From NCBI GenBank assembly GCA_038093515.1, contig JBBPSI010000099.1, forward strand, positions 26,632 through 90,631: DNA of 64,000 bases. The letters run 5' to 3'. The DNA comes from Butyriboletus loyo. Lineage: Eukaryota > Basidiomycota > Agaricomycetes > Boletales > Boletaceae. Positions 36,597 through 51,344 of the stretch are shown piece by piece. The translations under genes and the position numbers were made by a program. Position 1 is the stretch's first letter. Each line of letters begins with the position of its first letter. A model generated the notes under the pieces. The model was not told the DNA's origin. It saw only the letters and a program-made list of their open reading frames with translations, and did not search any database.

Positions 36597-37805
36597 TTAC
36601 ATGTATATATTACCCCTCCTTCGCCTACGTGACGTCTCCTCAATCCGGCGCAATTCTACTTGATACTCGTTCGCAAGCCTTGTTACCTTGTCCTGGGCCT
36701 CTTGCAACTCTGCCTTGGCAGCTTGAACTTCTTCCTGGAGTTCTTCTTGCGTCTCCTCGTCCCTGTCTCGCTCCGCCTCCGCCATCTCCTCAATCAAAGT
36801 GTCCAGCTTCTTCTGACGTTGGGCTACTAGTTCTGACATTAGCTCACGTATCTGCTTGTATACGGATGTCTGCATGATATCCACACCGCCTCCCAACTCC
36901 CGCTGGATTCGAAGAACCACGGGCGGCTTATCGACCAGACTCCGGATGATCTCAAGCGCAGACTCGCGCGTGTTGTCGTGACGCATCATTTTTGCACCTT
37001 TTTCAAGAACCGGTTTGAAGAAGATGTCCTTGGTCGCAAGTTCCCGGTATCGGGAATTGCCGACTTCTGGGGTGACCGTGTCCCACATGCCAGTGACAAG
37101 GAGGACATTGGTGTAAGCCTCTTCGCCGCAGAGTTCTTGGAACATTTTGAAACTCTGACGGGAGGAACCAGACACCTTCACGTCCGATATTCTCTGCATA
37201 TAAATGACACCAGTGAGGTGTACCCCCGCCTTGTGGCTAGAGAGGCAGTAGCACCGTCAATCTTATCACCCTTCAGGTTGGTAGCTATGGGCATACCTAG
37301 TGACGAACGATGCAGCTATAATTTTCCATATGTCACTGTCCGACAGGGTAGTATCACCAAAGCCCGGAGTATCGATCAAAACCACTTGTTTATCGCCGAC
37401 ACTGAACTGAGTGGATGCTTGTACTTCTGAGGTGCAACTTTCCAATCCTCGCCCTACACCGAGTGAAGATTCCGATACCAAGTTGACGAACTGCAAGTAT
37501 AGGGTGAGTATGAGTGAGAGGCTCGTCAGTTAGGTCAATTGATCGGCGGACCGTCGTCTTTCCACTCCCGGTAGGGCCCATGATCCTGATGAGATACTAA
37601 GGATTGGGGCGCGACAAGGAATAGGAATGACCACATACGCAATGTAGATGGGCTTTGGACCGGTAGCCTGAGCCACGGATGGCATCAACGTGCTTGCTAC
37701 CGGTGCCGACTCCTCGTCACCGTCTGTTAACCTCACACTTTGGTGCCTTCGCGCTCCCGTAAGGGTGGATATGCAGCTCGCGAAACTTGAAAGAATCTGG
37801 CCCAT
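36597..37805 (-). CDS. AIG1/GIMAP-like P-loop GTPase, basic C-terminus
   Basis: Four exons (37639-37805, 37552-37585, 37297-37490, 36597-37236) give 344 residues. A unique 55-residue N-terminal extension (MGQILSSFASCISTLTG...) precedes GPTGSGKTT (G1), FVNLVSES, LIDTPGFGD (G3) and LLVTGMW at the G4 position, where the usual Asn is Gly. A coiled coil rich in Glu (EETQEELQEEVQAAKAEL) follows and the protein ends in a basic run (RRIEETSRRRRRGNIYM) with neither a membrane helix nor a CaaX box. The MGQ start with Ser at position 6 and Cys at 11 could allow N-myristoylation and palmitoylation; this is inference. Paralogue of its two neighbours. Confidence 0.8.
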
Positions 37806-38939
37806 GGTAAGTTGCTAGCGGCGTTGAATATGGACAGAGGTGGTTCAATGTTAAGTGAGAGAATTGGAGTCTCTTACCTGGCACGCGTCAGCGGCACTGG
37901 GTGGCACGTTGCATTATTGGTCCACCTTGTGTAGAAGACCTGGCATCTTGGAGCGTGGTTTCAATGAATCAAACCCAATAATGAGGTGAACCTCAGGGTT
38001 GTCCGGAGATCCGCGCGAAATCCCTCAGCGAACATGTTTATGCCGTTGTACTCGATGGCACGAGTACAACATCGTTAGGGGTTCCAGAACGATGCTTTTA
38101 GACACGGTAGGGTGTGTGGGCCGAAAAGCTTGCCTAAGTTTGTAGGTCGTCAAAATCCGGGCGGTCGTCCAGTCGCAAACGGCCGAACAACGGGGAACAC
38201 TAGTGCCTTAATTTTCGCGGTACGCTGGCGCGGAAGGTCAAGAGTTCTCGCTACCGAATCCGCTTAAACGCGAACACCACGGCTCCAAGTCGTTTTGCAC
38301 GATTTCCTCCTGGCGTGACCCCGGCAATTGCAATTTGCTATGGGCGCTTATTTCATCCGTGCGGCGCGGGAAGCCAGACCAGGCAGGAGGGTTCCATTCC
38401 ATGAGATATGAACAGGTGGTTGCGGCAACATAGGGTCAGAACGCCGATCAGAGAGAAGCACTGGTTCCAGCACATCGAAAACTGCGCACGCCAGAGCCCG
38501 GGGCGTCACGGCGACCATCCGAGAGTCATTGCGCATTGACAAGCTCCATCGCGACGAGAACTGTCGTCGACTGTGATACAATGAGTCAAAGCTGGCTCAC
38601 CACACGACACCAACCACACGCAGCCAGGGCTTGGTGGCGCATGTTCCATGCAAACCAATACCGCGAATTCAAAACAGCGCAGAAACCTCGCGGGGAGCCT
38701 CGAGGCCGATCAGGGCATACTAGAAAGATGAAAGCAACGCCCCACCGCCCACCACCCTGGAACCACGCCTACATCCTACAGAATGGTGCACCACGCACCC
38801 GCAATGGAAGCTGGTGATAAAAGCATTGCTCAGAAGACTTTAACTTAGTCTTGGCTGTAGTCGCTCAAAATCTCTCGTGGATTGGCCCCGTCACGGTTGT
38901 CGGTTTCAACCCGTCCCAGTAATCAGAATTGCAATATTG
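37806..38939. other. Divergent intergenic region between two GTPase paralogues
   Basis: Holds the promoters of the minus-strand gene at 37805 and the plus-strand gene at 38940. Open frames in it (for example a His/Arg/Pro-rich one near 38580-38817) lack recognisable domains and are not supported. Confidence 0.5.
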
Positions 38940-40377
38940 ATGGCTTCCGGGAAAGAGAAGATGAGGGTTGCGTACGCCAGCTCTTGCTCTGCGATGCTGC
39001 CTTCTCTGAGCTTCTGTCCGTAGTGTCATGGGAGCGACTGGCAGCGGAAAGTCAACCGTAGGTGATCACAGTTACAAAAACGATACATGACCGAGGAATC
39101 TTCGTTAGTTTATCAATGTCGCAAGTGGGTCAAGCTTCACTGTTAGTGATTCGCTCGAGAGCTGCACCATCGATGTGGATACGTCCACATTTTTCCTCGA
39201 CGGGCGGACTGTCACCTTGATCGATACTCCTGGTTTTGATGACACCACCCGAAGCGACACCGACATCCTTAAATCGATAACAGGCTATCTCGCTGACTCG
39301 TAAGCACGCACATATCGGCTCGGTCAGACTGACCGTCATACCTCTACATGCAGGTATAGTCAAGGGGCCAAACTTGCTGGCGTGATTTATATGCACCGCA
39401 TCACCGATAACAAGATGGGCGGTCCATCGAGAAGAAACTTTCACATCCTTCGCAATCTTTGTGGGGATACTGGTCTCCAGAACGTTCTCCTCGTGACCAA
39501 TATGTGGTCCAAAGTAGATCCCGAAGAAGGGGAGGCGAGAGAACGCGAGCTCGCGAGCAAGGAAAAATTCTTCAAGCCCGCGATTGACAAAGGGGCTCAA
39601 ATGCTTCGCCATGATGGTTCTGAGGCGTCAGCACATGCGATCCTTCGCCACTTGGGCGATCGGGAGCCCTCGACGCTTCTTGTCCAAGACGAGATGGTGA
39701 ACCAGGAGAAGGACCTCGCCCACACCACGGCTGGTGCAGACATTATGCGCGAATTGAAGGAACAGGCTGAACGTCACGCGGAAGCACTGGAAGATTTATG
39801 TCTAGGCATAGAGGCCGCGAGAATTGCAGAAGACGAGGAGACGAGGGAGATACTCCAGGAAGAGGCTAGAAAAGCGCGAGAGAAGATAGAGCGGATCCGG
39901 GGGGGCCTCGAGCAGATGGTCGCGAATTTTGCAACGGAAAATTCGAGACTTGAGAATGAGAATCGGCGGTATAAGAAAGATTACAAGAAGCAGAGGACGG
40001 ATGCTGAAAACAAAGCACAATTGTTTGAACAGGAACGTAGGGCTCGCGAACTCGCAGAGGCCGGGAAAAGACGAGCTGAAGCACAGCTAGCTACTGAACG
40101 CGAGTCCCGGGAACGCGAAAAGAAGGAACGCGAGAGGCAGGAGCATGAACGACAAGAACGAGATAGGCGGGAGCGCCAAAGTCGGGAACGCGAGAATCAG
40201 GAAAAAGATAGGCAAGAACGCGAAAAGCAGGAGCGCGAGAGGAAAGAACGTAGGGAGAAGGAACGCGTATTGCGCGAAGCAACAGAACGCGCCAAGGAGC
40301 AGGCTGAGAGAAAGCAGAAGGAGCGTGAAAGGTTGGAGAAGGAAAAAGCCACTGGTTCCGGCTGTGCAATACAGTAA
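38940..40377 (+). CDS. AIG1/GIMAP-like P-loop GTPase with long coiled coil and CaaX-like end
   Basis: Four exons (38940-38971, 39024-39057, 39109-39299, 39354-40377) give 426 residues. Motifs: GATGSGKST (about 14-22), FINVASGS, LIDTPGFDD (about 61-69), VTNMW (about 138). The region GVIYMHRITDNKMGGPSRRN is shared with the other two paralogues. From about residue 240 the protein is an almost uninterrupted Arg/Glu/Lys-rich helix (repeated RERxxQExxRQEREK-like heptads) ending GSGCAIQ, a CaaX box with Gln that fits farnesylation. The same exon lengths as the gene at 34729-36048 show common descent. Function unknown; membrane recruitment by lipid is inferred. Confidence 0.83.
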
Positions 40378-41084
40378 ATGGGACGATCTCGTGTCTTGGG
40401 AGTTGGGTCTGTGGCTGCGTTGAAGTTTTCTCTCGCTCTTCAAGAATATGAATTGATAGACCAGCCAACTGCTCCAGGCCCAAACGTTCAATGACAACCA
40501 AGTAGGGTGGGCTCGACCGCCCACTGGACCAATTACTTAGCTATGTTCCATGACATTCGTTGAGGAAATATCATAACGGTTGGCTTTCTGAAGACTTTAT
40601 CCATACGCAGGCAGCGCGGCGAGGGTTTCAGTAAACAACGGTCTTTTTGGTGTTGATCAGGCTGAATTGTCGCCGGGCAGGCGTCCAGCTGGGACTTCTT
40701 GTCGGAAAGTAGTACGTCGGCTAATTCGAAGCACCGGTCCTGGTGAGATCTAAAACATTCGATTCGCAAACGGGGCAGAACAAATTCCCGCGACCCAGAG
40801 AGTGAGAACACAAATCGATCATCCGGAAACAGTCGGTTCATGATGATTTTTGGGTGACACCCTGACCTATTAATGAGGGAAGTTTTCCTGATTCGAAGCA
40901 GCGGATGCCTACGAAACGATGAACTCTAGCTCCTACACAAGAACCTTGCAGGCGGGAATATTTTCTAATTGTGTTACAAAACCCCGTCCTCAGATCACGA
41001 CGAACCGGCGTCCTACGAATGTCGAGAAATGTTCCTGGTGGCGCGAACCACACCGAAGACTTGTGACAATCTAATTGTGTTGAT
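40378..41084. other. Convergent intergenic region
   Basis: Lies between the stops of the GTPase (plus) and thioredoxin reductase (minus). A 102-codon minus-strand frame (40533-40841, ATG at 40841) has no recognised domain and is not supported. Confidence 0.45.
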
Positions 41085-43766
<2,682 letters not shown>

Positions 43767-45697
43767 TCATACCGCTGGGTTTGCTGCCCTTGGATCCGCA
43801 GCACGCTCTCCGCTACGGGAAGCATCTTCGTTCGGATGATTGGGAACCGTGGCCCTGGCACGCGATTTACGCTGCGATGTGTGATGAGTCCCTGCATACA
43901 AATCCACGGAATAGCGAACCTGTCGTCTTCTGGTGAATCCTGTAGATGTTCGCTAAAATGAAATATAACACTACATCCTATCGTGTGTCAAGGAAGAGTA
44001 CTCACTGCTTGACGTTCAGCTGCAGCCATCCTCGAAGGGCCCTCATTTGTGACATCCACTCTCGCTGGGGAGGGTGATCGATGATCCGCGGGTTGGCGTA
44101 GCTTTCCGGAACGTCGACTGGGCTTGCGTGAAGTGACATTCTTCTTACTCTTTCGTGGTAGCAATTTTGTAAATATTGAACGACCGGTATCATAGGTTTC
44201 CCCCAGATCTGCCTCTGCAGGGGGGTCGAGTGGCGGTAGCTGATCCTTGCGGGGATCAGCAGCGGGGGACGGTGGCTCCAGTAGCGTCAACACAGAAGCA
44301 GGAAACAAAATTAGGTGGCCACCAACCTCGTCAAAGTCGAATTCAGCGACCGGTGTGCTCGGCGGGACCTCGTGCTATGTTATCGTGAGAACTCGCTCCA
44401 AGCGGGAAACGAACGAAAGGATACCTCGAGGAGATTATCCCCATCTTCACTATGTCCCTCGAACTTGAGTGCGCCGAATTTCCCAGGACCTTCCTGTTAT
44501 ACGTACGCAATGGGGTCAGCGCAACTAGTTCAGTGACAAAATGAAAACTCCGACCGGATTGGAGTCGGCTGGGTTGTCATCATGGCCATCGGAGGTCAAA
44601 GGCCGCTCGTCTTGTCCTTCCTCACTAGTAGATACCTACATAGTTTATTAGCATGGGAGATGGAACCAGGTGAAGGCATCAATACGTACATGGAAAGGAC
44701 CATAAATGTCAGGAAGAACCTTGCTGAGGTCATGGATGCCAATTTTCCCATCCTGTCGTCCGGTTGCGAGATAGCTGCTGTCCGAAGAAACAGCAATTGC
44801 GCGTGACCACTTGTGGCCCTTGATGACAGGACCAATGTGAGCCAAGGTTGATGCATCCAGGAATAAGACTGAATACAATGTGAGGGTAGCAATGAATTTC
44901 CCATTGGCAGCTAGCGCAATAGAGTAGATGTCATTGCTGCCATCATGGAGAATTGGTGATTCAGCAAGCTGGGAGCCAGTGGAGGTATCAAAAGACCTGA
45001 TCTTGTTGTCATGGGATGTCGAGAAAATTTGTCGACCACTGCTTGACCATGCAAGTGGGGTGACTGGGGACCGTTCTGGCATGGCAGTGGTGTTGATGGT
45101 GATGACCTCGTCGCCATTGCGGGTGTCGAAAATAAGGATCCTGGAGCCATTGAAGTAGGCAGCGGCAATGCGGTCACCCCTTGGGGAGAATTTGATTCCA
45201 GTGACTGAGTTGTCATGCTCATGTCGGAGTGGGCCAACAAGTCTCTTCCCACTCGCGATGCTCCAAATGCAAATGCTCGCTCCCATGGTACGCTCGAGAG
45301 TCCCAGTAGCAAACATGGTCGAATCCAGGGAGATGTCAACAGCAATCACCCAGTTTGTTCCCTCGACATTGTTGGTCTTTTCAAGCACCTCTGCATCCCA
45401 CACACTTGCGCCCTGATCCTTGGCTCCACACACTATCCATTTGTGATTGCTTGACGCAGAAATGGCGCGTAACGTCACGTTCGTTTGTGTTCCGACCTCT
45501 TGACCATCTGCCAGTCGCCATCTTCGAATCCCATTGTCACCCCCACCTAAAACATGCTTTCCGTCAGGATGGAAGGCAATTGCGAATACATCGCCGGAGT
45601 GACCAGTGTCAAGAACTATTGTTGAGTCTTACTGAATTGTCAGTATATATACAAACACTCGTCGGAGCTGCTGCGCACCGGTATTCGTCAAGGACAT
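43767..45697 (-). CDS. WD40-repeat protein with disordered C-terminal tail
   Basis: Seven exons (45679-45697, 44690-45627, 44549-44635, 44425-44493, 44327-44374, 44006-44245, 43767-43952) give 528 residues. The first 320 residues form WD40-type blades (GHSGDVFAIAFHPDGKHVLG, ASVWDAE, SICIWSIASGKRL, VTGIKFSPRGDRIAAAY, GRQIFSTSHDNKIRSFD, DSSYLATGRQDGKIGIHDLS). The tail is acidic and Ser/Pro-rich, then basic (LPRKSKKNVTSRKPSRRSGK), probably disordered. The propeller exon is less GC-rich than neighbouring genes. A scaffold role is likely; partners unknown. Confidence 0.82.
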
Positions 45698-46839
45698 CTT
45701 CACCAAGGGTACACAATCGTCGGCGTCAAAATGTCAAGGTGTTTCAGTTTACTTGTAAGGCGCAAAGTTGCTGTATAAACATGTTTCCTTTTCTTAATAT
45801 GGTCTGTTCGCGCAGGTGCCTCGTGTCTTTGGCGCTTGTACCTGCTCGGATCCGTTGCAATGGCTAGGTAAGTAACCAACATCGCCTCCTTTGCCAAGGG
45901 CAGTCTGCGATTGCTCTCGGGTACGGGGATTTAGTTCACGACGAGGCCATAATTCGCATCACACCAACTCACGACATATCGCCGCGCACAAAAAAACTGA
46001 TTCGTTCTTGAAAGCTTTCGGCGCACTCAACCTCCACAGGAATGTACGTCTGTGCACTCACTCAGACCATGACTCATTCGCGTGTGTGCGCCGGCTGGGT
46101 GTTCTCGCCCTTCCTATGTGTCTGTGTGGAGTTCGACTGGTTTCGCTCACTCACTTCCTTGGTTGACGTAGGAGTGCCCGTTCACATAGGTAGTGTTGTT
46201 ATTCAAGTCAAAGTAAGGACACTGTTGGCGTAGTGTAGGCGAGACTATCCTGGGTGCATGTGAGGTCGATGCGGAGGTTAGGTTGTACAGGGAACAGTAG
46301 GTCATGAGGGTAATACACAGGATTGCAGGTGGGCAGGGTATAACTCACCTGACACAACGCAGAATTCCAGGGGCGAGGATGCATATGAGATCCCAGAGAA
46401 AACCATTAGGGTCAGGCGTTGTTAGTATCAAAGATGCATTCTTGGGTTGGAGATAGTAACAGGCTTCGTGCGCGCTGTCTATGAAGACAAGGTCAGCGCA
46501 CTTCCATCAACATATCTTCTTGGAAGCTGGAAACACGATATGGCAATCAATTAATTGTCGGGAAAATGTAGTGGATTCAACACGCCAAGGCCACGATCAG
46601 ACGCCCGAGTCATGAACAATTGATTGATCGCCTCGATGTCCGCGTGTAGAACTCTCTAGCATCGAGGACCGAAAAGCTGCGATTCAGAAGCGAAGAGCCC
46701 AACCCAGATGTTTCAGCCCGAAACAAACCCTAACCTCAAAATAGGTAAAACCTAACCCAAAGTCCATTCGAGTTGGCTCCTTCCCACCCAACGTCGTTCT
46801 CATACACGTAGAAACGTCTCCTCCCCGCCTCCACATACC
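45698..46839. other. Divergent intergenic region, no supported gene
   Basis: Separates the WD40 gene (minus) from the membrane-protein gene (plus) by 1.1 kb. Short frames exist but none is recognisable. Confidence 0.5.
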
Positions 46840-48240
46840 ATGGAGTACGATAGAAAGTCTGCTGTTTCTTCTTTTTACGGTGCACGCAGGTCAATAGACG
46901 CCCTCAACGACGTTCCCGTGCAAGCGAGTCCGAGTAACAACCTTCCTCGGGGAGCAGCCCGGCCTCGCGCAGAGTCTCAGTCCTCTTTCTACGCTGACCG
47001 TCAATCTCGCACATCGCAAGATCTACTCAATACTCAGTCTGCAGGGTACAATGCTTCTTCCTTTTTTGCCGCAGGTAGGCAGGAGCCACTGAAAGGTGGT
47101 CGTGACGAGGAAGAAGAAGCGGGAAATCCGGAAAGCTGGGACGTCTTTGCGGATTTTAACAACGCAGGTCCAAGGTATAGCACTACGTTTGGTGTCGGAC
47201 AGCGTCAAGAACCTGTGTAAGTGGTCGGCTCTTTGCTGTATTTGTGTATGCCGTTCATATCGTGCTTGGGGAAAAACAACAGTTATCACCAATTACCGCC
47301 CACAACGTCTGTCGCTGCGAGCAAAGTGGAGGCCGTTGATAATGATAGCACACTTGCGCAGGTTGAACTCGTCACGGTCCCTGCTCTTGGACCCGAGTGG
47401 GACCGTTCAGAAATGAAGCAGATGACGAAATCTGGCAGGAGGGAAACCAAGAATGATGAACGTCGTGCAAAGTGGAAAGCTTGGAACCGAGGCGAGATAG
47501 GTCTTTGCGGCACCAAATGGTTCACCAAGAAGTTCCTCGTGTTCTTCATTTTTACCTGGTGTGCTATGTCAGTATCCATCTATCTCTTCTCGCCCTGTCG
47601 TTGGTTTGGTGCTTATGCTGTTGTTGCATGACCTTACACCGACAGTGTTGCCATCGTTCTCGCTATCACCATCCCTCGCGTACCAGGAATGTCATTCTAC
47701 AAGACTTCTCCATTGGTCGCTGCTACAGGCAGCTTCAACACATCGATACCTACGGAATTCTCACGTTCCCCCGCCAACTTTTCCTTCCCCGCCTTTGCCG
47801 AGATTCAAGTCGATACGACTAGCAATATCATTCCTCTCACATTCAATCATATTGATGCACAGGTATGGTATCCCGCCAGTAACTTTCAAATTGGCTCGGG
47901 TTCTTTTGGAAAAGCAACGCTTCCTGCACATTCATTCCCAATCATCCAAGTCCCGCTCAACTTTTCATATATTGCGCCAAATGATACGGATCCTACCTGG
48001 GTTGCGTGGTATAATGCATGCAAAAACCCAGGGACGTATACAAATGGAGTCCGGCCCGGTGAGTTTCGCTCTTGTTTCCTTGCATTTGGATTCTGATGTA
48101 TTATCGGACTATGATGCTCAGGTGTGAGCTTCGAGATCATTTTGACGATGGACATTCAAGGTCTGCCCTCGACAAGTATGGCATCTGCACAGGTAAATGC
48201 TGCGGCGTGCCCCTTCGAGTTATCCATCAACAGCGCATAA
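46840..48240 (+). CDS. Single-pass membrane protein with extracytoplasmic beta-rich domain
   Basis: Four exons (46840-47216, 47283-47567, 47646-48058, 48122-48240) give 397 residues. The cytosolic N-terminus (about 200 residues) is Ser/Gln/Arg-rich and probably disordered, ending in a basic stretch (KRETK-like GRRETKNDERRAKWKAW). One transmembrane helix follows (KFLVFFIFTWCAIVAIVLAI, about 207-228). The C-terminal 165 residues contain sequons (NTSI, NFSF, NFSY, NDTD) and alternating hydrophobic patterns reminiscent of the LEA2/NDR1 fold of type II membrane proteins, but no firm family is recognised. Function unknown. Confidence 0.8.
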
Positions 48241-49731
48241 AAAGCGTTCCCTTGGACCGTCACATATATATTATCCCCCTCTCTTTGGATACTGGCTCTG
48301 ACTCTTTATTGTGCTAACCCCGAATCTGGATTCTGTGGATATATCCTTCTCTCACCGAATTCCTTTTCCTGCCGTCGACGTCTCATCATCAGTCTTTACT
48401 TAGCACGTTTGATGGGTTTCTCGGCATGGACATGTGGACACAATTGTCTATTTTTTTTTACCCCAGCCCACCTTTTACGAGCATCGAGTCCTCGCTCTTG
48501 CTCGCAACACTCCTTTACGTATGACTTACTGATACTTTATCTCTCGAGACTTTTTTTTTTCCATTCTCTGTCCTGTACGGAATACGTCGTAATGCGCTGC
48601 GTGGGATATAGCTTGTTCAACAATTCTCTTGGGGGTTTGAGCGAACGTTGGCGGAGGGAGGTTCCGCCGAGTTGAGTGCTAGGCCCGGATCTGTAGAGGC
48701 ATAGTAAGGTCACCGCTTGACTGCTCTACCGCAGGTTATTTGAGAGTTACGACTGGATGATGGCCAGCAGAAGAGGAAATTTCAGGGTCTTGCATGCATC
48801 AGAGTTCCTCGGCTAACCCGGAGGCTAGCATCAGTAAAACAGTGGCGCTCTAGGTCAGTCGAGGCACGTGACTTTCCTAGAGTTTAGTCCGTGCATGAGC
48901 TAGCGAGGTGGCGCCGTCTCTTTTGCTTCTCGCCACCCGCGGACTCAGCTTGCTGCATCCAGCTCCGTAGTGCGGCAGTTCCGCACGTTCTTCGTCTTTC
49001 GCACCCACCCTCCACTCCCTCTCTCAGGTCCAACATCCCTTGTGTCCATCCAACTTTGTCCGTTGCACTCCATTCAAGGCCAGCCTTTCATGCGTCGACC
49101 TGCTCGGTCCCCACCCTCGCTCGCAGCTGGCTCTTTTTCTGGCAGTGCCTCGGGCCGGGAAGCCCTTCAGGCTTTCGCCCACTTATGCGTCTATCATTCA
49201 CATTCACCACAATCATTTGTACCTACTTCTAATCATCCGTATCTATCACGATTGAGAATACATCAGCGTGCGATATTCACGGATTGCTGGTTTCCGATGC
49301 TAACCGAGTGTAGCCGAGTGCTACAGACTGCTAGCCGTTGGTTCCGACCAATAACCGTTTCGCTGATGGCCTAGTAAGGTGCGATTTACGCTAATGTACA
49401 CCACCGAGTCTATCGAAAGCGACGGAAGCTACTATACATTCTGGAATCATCTACAGGGCTATGTGGGTACCGTTTCTGGGTAGTGCAGACCTCTTGCTGC
49501 GGGATAGAAATGCGGAGATCGTCATCTATAGCGTTGGTGGATCGTATCGTCATGCCAATCGTCCATGGGTATCAAAGTCAACGCGAAATGGGTATCATGC
49601 GAACGAGGAAGAAAAAGGAACATCGGCTGGGTTGAAGAAGGTGAGATGGAGAATCGAAGGCAAAAAGGTGCGAAAAGAGTACGTCCCCCACTTCAAGCGT
49701 GGGGGTGCTATCCGAGTCGAGCGTTTAAGCG
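48241..49731. other. Gene-poor stretch with dispersed repeat
   Basis: Contains the second copy of the dispersed repeat (about 48684-48757) and short repeated words (gctagccg, ccgagtg) near 48810-49340. No supported gene. Confidence 0.5.
48684..48757 (+). repeat. Dispersed repeat, copy 2
   Basis: Counterpart of 32150-32215, same orientation, with one mismatch in the 33-bp core. Confidence 0.65.
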
Positions 49732-50380
49732 TTAAGTTTCGACTACGACCCTCGGTGGGGAAGGAAGGTGTTGCGGAGGGTGTTGCAGCGCCTCGGAATA
49801 TGGGGGAGGTCTTGGTCCTTCGTATGGTGGAAGGTAGGGCATATCATAACTATAATCATAAGCCTGGGTCCGATGATCTGTGAGAACGGACATAGAGGCA
49901 ACGGTCAGCTCTACGTGTTGGATCGGACGACGACCTGTGTTGAGGGAAGAAGGTGGGACGTCATCGAAAGCGAACATATGGCTGAGAACGTCATACGAAT
50001 ATAGATATGTGTCCATGGTGGTGGTCGTGGTCGTGGCCGTGATGAAGTCGGAGAAACGGGCTGAGGTTTACGGAAGCAGGGGAGTCGGGACGTGAGAGTG
50101 TATGTTAACACGAGAACGATGAAGGCCACTGGGAAGTGTCGAGGATCGGGATCTTGTCACTCCAGAGATCAATACGCAAAGAGACTTAGTGACACCCACC
50201 CAAGCCGAGGACGATCCCGAGGATTGTGCGGGTCTGAATAGTCCCGTTCGGTGGTGCGACAGTTGACTGGGACGAGGGCGTCAGCGTTGGATTTGCTGCA
50301 AAGACGAAATGCGCGCTAAGAGGCGCAGAAGTGGTACTGAGACCAGGCTCATAGATGGTGAGGGGGGGTGGTACGATCAT
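49732..50380 (-). CDS. Small single-pass membrane protein with Pro/Tyr-rich tail (frame unresolved)
   Basis: From an ATG at 50380 the minus strand encodes a Ser/Thr/Pro-rich ectodomain (PSSQSTVAPPNGTIQTRT) and half of a hydrophobic helix (ILGIVLGLG). A GT-AG intron joins it to AFIVLVLTYTLTSRLPCF, completing the helix. Downstream a different frame encodes RRPIQHVELTVASM and a tail with PPYEGPRPPPYSEAL (PPxY-like motifs that could bind WW domains) to a stop at 49732. The junction between these frames (a further intron or a frameshift near 49950-50080) is not resolved. No signal peptide is seen before the ectodomain, so an upstream exon may be missing. Confidence 0.45.
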
Positions 50381-51344
50381 CACACAGGAGTGGCGAATAA
50401 GGAGTAACGGAACCGTTTATATGGCAAGCGCGAGATGATCTAGTCTTATGTAACGCCGGGGCAGCTGCGCACAGTGCACCCAGGCCGTTTCTCCCGGAAG
50501 AAATGCAAGAGTCGGGTGCCGTGTCGCTCATGTGATGCACCGCTGATGGCATACCCCTTTCAGTCGAGTTTGAAGTCCATGGACCTGTGGACCCATAATT
50601 GTGATCATGGTGGATGAAACCGAAAGAGGGCAGTGTAGCAGAAGTCGAGGCTATGGCCCAGAGGGCTGTTCGTGAGGCTCAGAATTGCCACTCTAGAACA
50701 ATCAGAAAATTCTCAAAGAATGTCAACAACGTCCCTCGTCGTATCTCTACGTTTCATGTCTTTGGTATCAGGTACATCCTGCGCAGTGCGCAAGGCCGTG
50801 ACTTGTTACTCGATCTTTCGGGATCTACGAAGAGGCGAGGTACGAGTTCGGGCAAGATCCGAGACTCGGGTCAGGACTTCAATATCAATTGCCGCTCGTG
50901 GGCCATATCTCAGGCTCCCACCTCTGTCATACTCATCTACGGTATTGTCCCCCGGGCACGGGGAGAACGATACGATGGATGAGTACAGAGGCGTTATCTC
51001 TCGCAGATGACCCTGACGTTCGTTCACAGCGCGTTAGAGCGCTGGTACCTGAATGAAGCTCGTCTACTTCTCGGTCAAAATCAGTTCACATGCAACCGCA
51101 GCTTGTGCACGGAGCGCACACTGCTGCTGCCGTACACCCATAACTCATGGGCACTTGCACCACTTATTTCATGGCGGACACGGTTCGTCGCGGTCAGGCA
51201 TTCATCAGAGAGATCATGTGAACAAAAATTTCTTGATCCGAAAAGGACTACATGCTGTGCTGTAAGTCTTGTAAGTTAGGTTCAAAAAATTTCCTGCCAC
51301 ACTGACATCCGACCTAAACTAGAAAACAGAGGCGACATTTTACA
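50381..51344. other. No supported gene
   Basis: Several overlapping frames of 70-120 codons occur on both strands, but none has a recognised domain or convincing start. Confidence 0.4.

Noticed and set aside
38536..38817. 93-codon plus-strand frame rich in His, Arg and Pro
   Set aside because: No recognisable domain, lies in the divergent promoter interval of two GTPase genes, and has no splice partner.
40087..40524. Leucine/phenylalanine-rich minus-strand frames resembling membrane proteins
   Set aside because: They are the reverse complement of the Arg/Glu-rich coiled coil of the plus-strand GTPase; hydrophobicity is an antisense artefact.
48690..48757. tRNA gene suggested by a GGTAGAGC-like word on the minus strand
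   Set aside because: No acceptor stem, anticodon arm or T-loop with GTTCRANNC could be fitted at either copy of the repeat.
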